Of a stretch of 57,004 nucleotides of DNA, positions 52,210 through 57,004 are shown in pieces. Numbering within the stretch: the first letter of the stretch is position 1; each line of letters begins with the position of its first letter. The translations under genes and the position numbers were made by a program. The stretch is from assembly GCA_028821605.1 (NCBI GenBank), contig JAPPFM010000040.1, forward strand, positions 90,904 to 147,907, in the 5' to 3' direction. The notes under the pieces are model-generated. The model did no database searches. It was not told the DNA's origin and worked only from the letters and a program-made list of their open reading frames with translations. This stretch comes from Candidatus Poribacteria bacterium. GTDB taxonomy: Bacteria; Poribacteria; WGA-4E; WGA-3G.

Positions 52210-52395
52210 CTATTTATGACGTTTGGCTGGCGGCAGAGATACATATTTCCAACCTTCCGCTTTGTTCTTTTTATTTTCTGCCTTCAAATAATCGACAAGT
52301 TCCTGCATGTTTTTAAACCGGGCGTTGAATTCTGCCTTCATCCGGTAGCACTCTTCAAGGACGGGATCCATGGGTGGATGTTCTTTCTCTTTCAT
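52210..52395 (-). CDS. Small hypothetical protein
   Basis: 61 residues from the ATG at 52395 (MKEKEHPPMDPVLEECYRMK), chosen because GAGG is 8 bases upstream; an in-frame ATG at 52479 would add 28 residues but has no such site. The sequence is helical and charged with a basic end (LPPAKRHK). No family is recognised. A good terminator follows, which supports it as a real gene. Confidence 0.6.
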   Translation of the reverse strand: MKEKEHPPMDPVLEECYRMKAEFNARFKNMQELVDYLKAENKKNKAEGWKYVSLPPAKRHK

Positions 52396-52541
52396 TTGCG
52401 TTTCCTCAATCAATTCTGCAGGGGTGCGGTGGTTTCGATGTATACACTCACTCGGTTTTATTTCTTCATATTTTAGCATGAAATCAATTTGCTTTCAAAT
52501 CGTTCTTCTATTAACGAACAGCGTTGTTTTCGTAAATATTC

Positions 52542-54341
52542 CTAAATGCGGAAAATTTCTCCTAACTTTCCACCAAGCACACGTCCGGCACCGAGCAGGC
52601 ACGCGATTAGAATTAACATCCCCACCACACCCAATGCACTTGCTGTATATGCGCCGTGATCAGGACGTTGGGAGAGTGCCCAAATCGCTTTTGTAATTGG
52701 GTAGTACTTATCCTGCATTGCTAAGATTAAGCTATCACTCACCTCCAACATGGAGAATGAGAATACCAGAATCGCACCAGCGAGGATGTTCGCGATGACC
52801 AAAGGCAAGGTGATCTTATACAAGGTTCGGATCGGTGTCGCGCCCACGTTTTGTGATGCCTCTTCGTATGACACGCTCGTCTGTTGAAGTCCTGCGTAGA
52901 TGGAACGCAGCATATACGGCAACCGCCGCACTGCATAGCTGATAATTAACAGGAACGTCGGATTCTTCCTCGGATCAATCACATTGATGAACGTGTCTGG
53001 AAGATGTTTCAGTAAAAGCGTAGTATCTGCGAAGCTGCCCATGTATCCGAATGCTATCGCCACCCCGGGCAATGCTAAGGGTAACATCGCGATTGCATCC
53101 AACAGATTTTGAAACGGGAGACGTTTGCGAGTGAGTAGATACGACACCACGACACCTACCAGAAGTGCCAATAGTGTGCTGAAAATGCTGTATTTTAGGC
53201 TGTTGAGGATACTCGGCAGCGTATCGGAATGTGTGAAGGTTTCAATATAGTGCGCAAAGGTCAAAGATTGCGGTAGCACACTTAATCGCCACTGGCTTGC
53301 ATCCGGAGTTAAAGAGATTAGAATCACACTCATGTGGGGTAACAACGCCATAAACGTCAGTCCACCAATAAAGAGGTAGATGATACTACGCATCGCCCAT
53401 TTCGTATCTACCTCGCGTGAAGTCACGTGTCCCCTGCCAAGCATTTCATAGTGTCTACTGCCCGTCCACCGCTTAGAAACATAAAAGGCGAGTGCCGTCA
53501 GGACGATGATTAGCACAACAAGCGCGTACCCCATCGGGTTCTGATTCGCTTCAGTCACTTGTCGGAAGATTCGCACCGCAACGACTTCATTGTAATTAAA
53601 GATTAGAGGTGTGCCGAGATCCGTAAATGCCCAGATAAAGACGAGAATCGCCCCAGCGAAATAACCCGGCATCATCAACGGCAACGTTATTTGGCGGAAA
53701 ACCTGGAACCGTGATGCCCCCATATTTTCTGCGGCTTCTTCTAAACTCGGATCGACATTCGCGAGTGCAGCGACGATGTTGAGATACATTATCGGATATA
53801 GGTGCAACGTTGACAACATCACCACACCCCAGAACCCGCCACGGAACCAGTCTATGGTTTCCGATATATCAATTAGATTGAGTTTCACGAGAAGCATATT
53901 CACGCTTCCGAACAACCCAAAAAACTGCTGCATTCCAATTGCGCCAACGAAAGGTGGCATAATCATCGGAATTAAGATGACAGCGCGTAACATATCGCGT
54001 CCAGGGTACCGGTATCGTGTCAAAAAATACGCGAGTGGCAGGCTAACGATGCTCGTCATTATTGTGACCATCACACCGATTTCGAGACTATTGATAACCA
54101 GTTCTCGGATATTCGGATCGGTCACCATCAGTTTGAAGTAGGTAAGATTGAATGTATTTTCAATCCAGAACGCTTCTTTGAAAACATAAAGGAGTGGGTA
54201 TATAAGGAAAACGGCAAAGAACAACGCTGTCAGCCCGAAAATCAGTGTGATTGAGGGGGTTAAATCGTACTGCCGTCTGATCCTGTCCATTAAAGACAGA
54301 CTCCTATGTGTGCTCTGCTCTGCCTCTGAGCGATCCAGCAT
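52542..54341 (-). CDS. ABC transporter permease with two fused MetI-type domains (iron(III)/thiamine type)
   Basis: 599 residues from the ATG at 54341 with GGAG 6 bases upstream. Twelve membrane segments in two halves, each with the binding-protein-dependent EAA loop: EEAAENMGASRFQVFRQITL in the first half and YEEASQNVGATPIRTLYKIT in the second. This duplicated layout is that of FbpB/AfuB/ThiP-like permeases for ferric iron or similar ligands. The binding protein and ATPase are not in the window, so the ligand cannot be told. Confidence 0.92.
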   Translation of the reverse strand: MLDRSEAEQSTHRSLSLMDRIRRQYDLTPSITLIFGLTALFFAVFLIYPLLYVFKEAFWIENTFNLTYFKLMVTDPNIRELVINSLEIGVMVTIMTSIVSLPLAYFLTRYRYPGRDMLRAVILIPMIMPPFVGAIGMQQFFGLFGSVNMLLVKLNLIDISETIDWFRGGFWGVVMLSTLHLYPIMYLNIVAALANVDPSLEEAAENMGASRFQVFRQITLPLMMPGYFAGAILVFIWAFTDLGTPLIFNYNEVVAVRIFRQVTEANQNPMGYALVVLIIVLTALAFYVSKRWTGSRHYEMLGRGHVTSREVDTKWAMRSIIYLFIGGLTFMALLPHMSVILISLTPDASQWRLSVLPQSLTFAHYIETFTHSDTLPSILNSLKYSIFSTLLALLVGVVVSYLLTRKRLPFQNLLDAIAMLPLALPGVAIAFGYMGSFADTTLLLKHLPDTFINVIDPRKNPTFLLIISYAVRRLPYMLRSIYAGLQQTSVSYEEASQNVGATPIRTLYKITLPLVIANILAGAILVFSFSMLEVSDSLILAMQDKYYPITKAIWALSQRPDHGAYTASALGVVGMLILIACLLGAGRVLGGKLGEIFRI

Positions 54342-54406
54342 CCTTTTCTCCAAAATTTATAGGTGTACTTTTTGGCTCACAATCGAAAAAACGTGCAAGT
54401 TACGCT

Positions 54407-54527
54407 TTATAGTAAAGTCGAAAAATAAGCTTACAGTTCATCAGGGAACAAAAGCCTCACCGCCGCTGGCGAGTATTATATCCTCGCCCTTGCGTTGGTG
54501 TGTAGGTAATTCCAAATTTTACTATAA
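54407..54527. repeat. MITE-like element, copy 3 (TATAGTAAA termini)
   Basis: Perfect 10-bp terminal inverted repeats TTATAGTAAA (54407-54416) and TTTACTATAA (54518-54527), total 121 bp. The inside carries GCCTCACCGCCGCTGGCGAG, a diverged version of the centre in copies 1 and 2. Confidence 0.75.
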
Positions 54528-54693
54528 TTATACCCGATACACTGTCGAATTGCACCTATTTTTTTGCCTAACGTACATTCGGGAGTGGTCAGAAAGGGGT
54601 GTAAATATTTTGTCAAAAAGTTTGGGAGTAACATTTCACCATCGGGGTGACAGATGCCTTTGCACGGAAAAACGGGCAACATCTATCCCCTCA

Positions 54694-54717
54694 AAATGTT
54701 ATACTTGCGTAACATTT
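54694..54717. promoter_or_regulatory. Dyad symmetry at the start of a small membrane gene
   Basis: AAATGTTA, 8 bases, TAACATTT: perfect 8-bp arms ending at the start codon of the gene at 54719. Another TAACATTT lies at about 54630. This could be an operator or a chance dyad. Confidence 0.35.
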
Positions 54718-54718
54718 G

Positions 54719-54955
54719 ATGTGGTACGGTATGTCGTGGTTTATCTACAGGAAGGATCCGGAGAAAACCACGCATTGGATACAACAATTGTGGTATTTCC
54801 TATTGGTTTTCTCGGTTCTCTGTGGCGTTGTCGCAGCATATCTTCCGGGCTGGGTCGCCCATGAGACAGCAGGGATTCTGATTAACCTCGTTGTTTTATT
54901 CGCTTTTCCGATACTTCTTTTCTGTCGCGTGGGTTCGTCAAAATCGGATCGTTAA
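54719..54955 (+). CDS. Possible small membrane protein
   Basis: 78 residues with two hydrophobic segments (LWYFLLVFSVLCGVVAAYL and AGILINLVVLFAFPILLFC). No ribosome-binding site or family is recognisable. It overlaps the 3' end of the gene on the other strand by 18 bases. The membrane pattern favours a real gene, but the evidence is thin. Confidence 0.4.
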   Translation: MWYGMSWFIYRKDPEKTTHWIQQLWYFLLVFSVLCGVVAAYLPGWVAHETAGILINLVVLFAFPILLFCRVGSSKSDR

Positions 54956-55177
54956 CATTTTAACAGCTATCTCCACATCCATCAGGAATGTGAGGACCAT
55001 AGACAATAGGATTAACCATTTCAATACGGGGTGGGCTGAGGAGAAATTGTTTGTTTTATCGGTGATGAAGAACGCAGCAAATAGCAGAACCATGCCGTTG
55101 AAGTCTGTGAGAAGCATGACTGCGATAGCTGCGGCACACAGTGCGCCACCTATCCACTCCAATACCTTGTGCTTCAT
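54938..55177 (-). CDS. Small three-helix membrane protein
   Basis: 79 residues: VLEWIGGALCAAAIAVMLL, GMVLLFAAFFIT and WLILLSMVLTFLMDVEIAV are hydrophobic. Its ATG overlaps the stop of the upstream membrane-protein gene (ATGA), so it is translated with it. Family unknown. Confidence 0.65.
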   Translation of the reverse strand: MKHKVLEWIGGALCAAAIAVMLLTDFNGMVLLFAAFFITDKTNNFSSAHPVLKWLILLSMVLTFLMDVEIAVKMLTIRF

Positions 55178-56109
55178 AACAGAGGAGTCTCCTGTTGCTG
55201 TGTCTGCATCTGAAGATCAAAGCCTTCTTTTCGGATGCGCATATCGAAGTAAAGCAACGTCGTTCCGATCGCAAAGAGGGGCAAGATCGTGGAAATCGCA
55301 ACGCCTCGGAGAATGAACCGGAGAATGATATACACACCCCATCCCAGTTCACTCGGATCTTCAGAGAACAGCGAAATTATATCCTCAATGGCGGGCGGTT
55401 CAATCACACCTGTCCACACGAGCGGTGCCAAACAGACACCGAGGAGTATCACTGCGACCATTAAGGCGATAGCATAGAGTGCGGTTGCGATGCCAAAAAC
55501 ACGCCACTCCGTGCCTTTGACGAGTTCAGCACTGCGTCCGAAGGCCTTGTTGGCGGTGCTCCCTTCAAAGAGGATAACCATCTCGACGAAAAGCCATCGG
55601 ACGAGAAAATAGATCGCAAATGGGGCGAAGATCAGCGCGAGGGAAACCCCTTCTGTCATCCGAGGATCATCAAGAAGTTCAAAAAACTTCAGGAGGCATG
55701 CGACGAAGACGACAAGGGGGATGAACGTCACAATCCATTCACAGCAGCACGAACGAAACCGCTGTAGGACGCGTCGGAGTGCCGCCCGGCAGGTGATCTG
55801 TCGTCGGAAATAGATGTCCAGACTCGCTACGATTAATGCCGCCTCGATAAAGCATGCCAGAAAGTACTCCAAAAAACCTAAGCCCTCTACAAGGAAATGC
55901 GCGACCTTTACAAGGAAATGCGCACCGGGTGCCGTGGATGCCTCCAGCAGGAACGGATTGAGCAGATCAATGCCGACTTCTGAAACGCAATAAACCGCTA
56001 CAATCCGAAAAAACAGCCGGAAGTGTTCGCGATAGAGACTGAAGGTCGCATCCAAAATATCGCTGAATCCCATCGTTCCCCATGTCGGGGCGTGGTGTTT
56101 CTGTTCCAT
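55174..56109 (-). CDS. Multi-pass membrane protein
   Basis: 311 residues with about six membrane helices. It starts WGTMGFSDILDATFSLYREHFRL, a pattern common in glycerophosphodiester-phosphodiesterase-type membrane-domain and DUF7847-like proteins. Two Cys-rich stretches (RFRSCCCEWIV) and no catalytic motif are seen. It lies in a run of three small membrane-protein genes on this strand, probably one operon. Function is unknown. Confidence 0.75.
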   Translation of the reverse strand: MEQKHHAPTWGTMGFSDILDATFSLYREHFRLFFRIVAVYCVSEVGIDLLNPFLLEASTAPGAHFLVKVAHFLVEGLGFLEYFLACFIEAALIVASLDIYFRRQITCRAALRRVLQRFRSCCCEWIVTFIPLVVFVACLLKFFELLDDPRMTEGVSLALIFAPFAIYFLVRWLFVEMVILFEGSTANKAFGRSAELVKGTEWRVFGIATALYAIALMVAVILLGVCLAPLVWTGVIEPPAIEDIISLFSEDPSELGWGVYIILRFILRGVAISTILPLFAIGTTLLYFDMRIRKEGFDLQMQTQQQETPLL

Positions 56110-56124
56110 GGCACATCCAAGTGG

Positions 56125-56376
56125 TCAACTCTCCTTGTCCGCCTTCTGTCGTCCACTCCACAGGCGTTTTAAGCCGTTGAACACACCATCGAAGCAGCAG
56201 TCGGCGATAAAAAGACACACGCCCAGCAAGACGGCGCAGATCAGCAGCGTAATGACAGAAGCAACGATCGGCTGAAATCTGTCGTTGAAAATCTCTATGA
56301 CGACCAGCGACAGAAACGCTGTTAGGAAATGCGTTTTGAAGTTCCGTTTGAACTTTTGACGTAGACCCTTAAACAT
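56125..56376 (-). CDS. Small membrane protein
   Basis: 83 residues. A basic start (GLRQKFKRNFKTH) is followed by two hydrophobic segments (FLTAFLSLVVIEIF and PIVASVITLLICAVLLGVCLF). AGAGG precedes the ATG by 4 bases. It ends 15 bases before the next membrane-protein gene. Family unknown. Confidence 0.6.
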   Translation of the reverse strand: MFKGLRQKFKRNFKTHFLTAFLSLVVIEIFNDRFQPIVASVITLLICAVLLGVCLFIADCCFDGVFNGLKRLWSGRQKADKES

Positions 56377-56402
56377 ACTGCCTCTTTCTCAGGTTATGGT
56401 TC

Positions 56403-56845
56403 TTATCTTTTCAATTCTGCCCAAGTTGCCGTTGCTCGCCTTGTTGGATTTACACTTGCCTTTCCGATATTGGCGTTCACCCAAGCATTTACACTTATAT
56501 CGGACACATCAAAATCTTCGGTAAAAAGAACTGGAAAATCTACAGCGTATTCAGACCTTATCGCGTTCCCGTTCTCTATCATGTTTTGATTAACAAAAGT
56601 CTTTACGGTTGGTAGCACCTTATCTTCCAATATGAATATGTAAGCGATAGGTCTTCCAAAAGCACCGCGATGTATACCGTCAAGTGTTGTATCACTCTTT
56701 TCAAACAACACGATAATCTCTTTGCCCAATATAAGACTTTCCAAATAATTCCGACTTTGTATCGCCTCTTTTTTTTCTTGTTCAGTTTCGGCGTTCAACT
56801 CGGGAGTATCTATTCCAGCCAGCCTCACTCTAACACGCCTTGAAG
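56403..56845 (-). pseudogene. Staphylococcal-nuclease-like gene, 5' part lost to an IS3 insertion; KATATWAELK tail
   Basis: What remains starts in mid-domain with TSRRVRVRLAGIDTPELNAE, the heart of the SNase (OB) fold including the Asp of the calcium site; upstream strands with the first catalytic Asp are missing. The later part (GAFGRPIAYIFI) matches the family loosely, where catalytic Arg and Glu would be expected. The frame runs unbroken into the IS end at 56846, so the insertion cut the gene; a GTG at 56828 is only an internal codon. The end SVNPTRRATATWAELKR carries the shared tail, which suggests that the whole protein was secreted. Confidence 0.75.
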
Positions 56846-57004
56846 TGCTACCGTTTATTTAGACCAAAATTTAGCAAAGTTAAGACAAGTTTTGTCTTTG
56901 AAATTCGACAGGTGTCAAATACCCTAACGCCGAGTGGGGGCGTTTGTGATGATACACCTGTGTGATAAAATGACCGATCCGATCTCTCGCTTCATGGATG
57001 TGCT
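56846..57004 (-). mobile_element. IS3-family insertion sequence (one end)
   Basis: The proposed end begins TGCTACCGTTTATTTAGACC at 56846, next to the broken nuclease gene; IS3-family ends start with TG. The transposase stop is 34 bases inside. The other end is beyond the window, so target duplication cannot be checked. Confidence 0.75.
56880..57004 (-). CDS. IS3-family transposase (OrfB), C-terminal part
   Basis: About 41 codons are visible, ending VYHHKRPHSALGYLTPVEF and then QRQNLS-stop. The pattern YHHxRPHSALGYLTPxEF is the conserved end of the rve integrase domain in IS3-family transposases. The start lies outside the window. Confidence 0.92.
   Translation of the reverse strand, partial: HIHEARDRIGHFITQVYHHKRPHSALGYLTPVEFQRQNLS

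Noticed and set aside
56403-56828. Complete short nuclease gene starting at the GTG at 56828
   Set aside because: The GTG lies in the middle of a conserved SNase strand (RVRLAGIDTPE) and the frame continues upstream to the IS end.

Overview
The window is a 57 kb piece of a free-living-style bacterial chromosome with medium GC, long intergenic gaps full of short palindromic repeats, and many secreted proteins: LamG/DUF1080-like, FGE-sulfatase-fold, FG-GAP/UnbV, TPR and HEAT proteins. This gene mix, plus a shared C-terminal tail (consensus V-x4-K-L-A-T-x-W-G-x-L-K near the stop codon), resembles what I remember of Candidatus Poribacteria and related sponge or marine lineages. That assignment is inference; there is no rRNA or other phylogenetic marker here to settle it. 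I see no rRNA, tRNA or CRISPR array.

Left edge (1-2.7 kb, minus strand): a remnant defence-type cluster. It holds an FRG-domain/TPR protein that runs off the window, a probable phosphorothioate-dependent HNH restriction enzyme, a decayed DndC-like (PP-loop, PAPS-reductase family) fragment, a PIN-toxin stub, and an intact Phd/YefM antitoxin. At 2.9-9.1 kb are an FGE-fold protein, mutY, an aldo/keto reductase flanked by two copies of a dispersed repeat, a DUF1080 protein and an AAA ATPase with a C-terminal PD-(D/E)XK-like domain.

9.3-16.5 kb is mostly housekeeping: hisC, ispG, a GT39-like membrane glycosyltransferase, a GT4 glycosyltransferase, a methyltransferase, uppP (convergent, overlapping) and a DUF423 protein. 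16.5-30.4 kb holds a LamG protein with the tail motif, a BatA/vWA membrane protein, a tiny two-gene unit whose first ribosome-binding site lies in a perfect 17-bp inverted repeat, a class II terpene-cyclase-like protein (with DADDT), a GT2 enzyme, two more tail-motif secreted proteins, an FGE-fold lipoprotein-like or secreted protein, an FG-GAP/UnbV protein and a TPR protein.

30.5-46.1 kb (minus strand) is an almost complete type II secretion operon, in transcription order gspE, two paralogous secreted proteins with the tail motif, gspF, G, H, I, J, K, L (PilM/PilN-like), M (PilO/GspM-like) and D. GspC and the prepilin peptidase are not in the window. The secretin carries six N1-like repeats, GspK carries four helix-hairpin-helix-like motifs, and palindromic repeats sit in most of the gaps between genes; one has even inserted in frame inside gspL. 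Because two tail-motif proteins are embedded between gspE and gspF, I propose that the tail is a sorting or surface-retention signal for cargo of this secretion system. This is the most promising undescribed system in the window.

46.5-56.4 kb holds HEAT-repeat and DUF3352-like secreted proteins, an SSS symporter with its DUF4212 small subunit, a GmhA-like isomerase, a two-domain ABC permease and a group of small membrane proteins. At the right edge a staphylococcal-nuclease-like gene, which also ends in the tail motif, has lost its 5' part to an IS3-family insertion whose transposase continues beyond the window.
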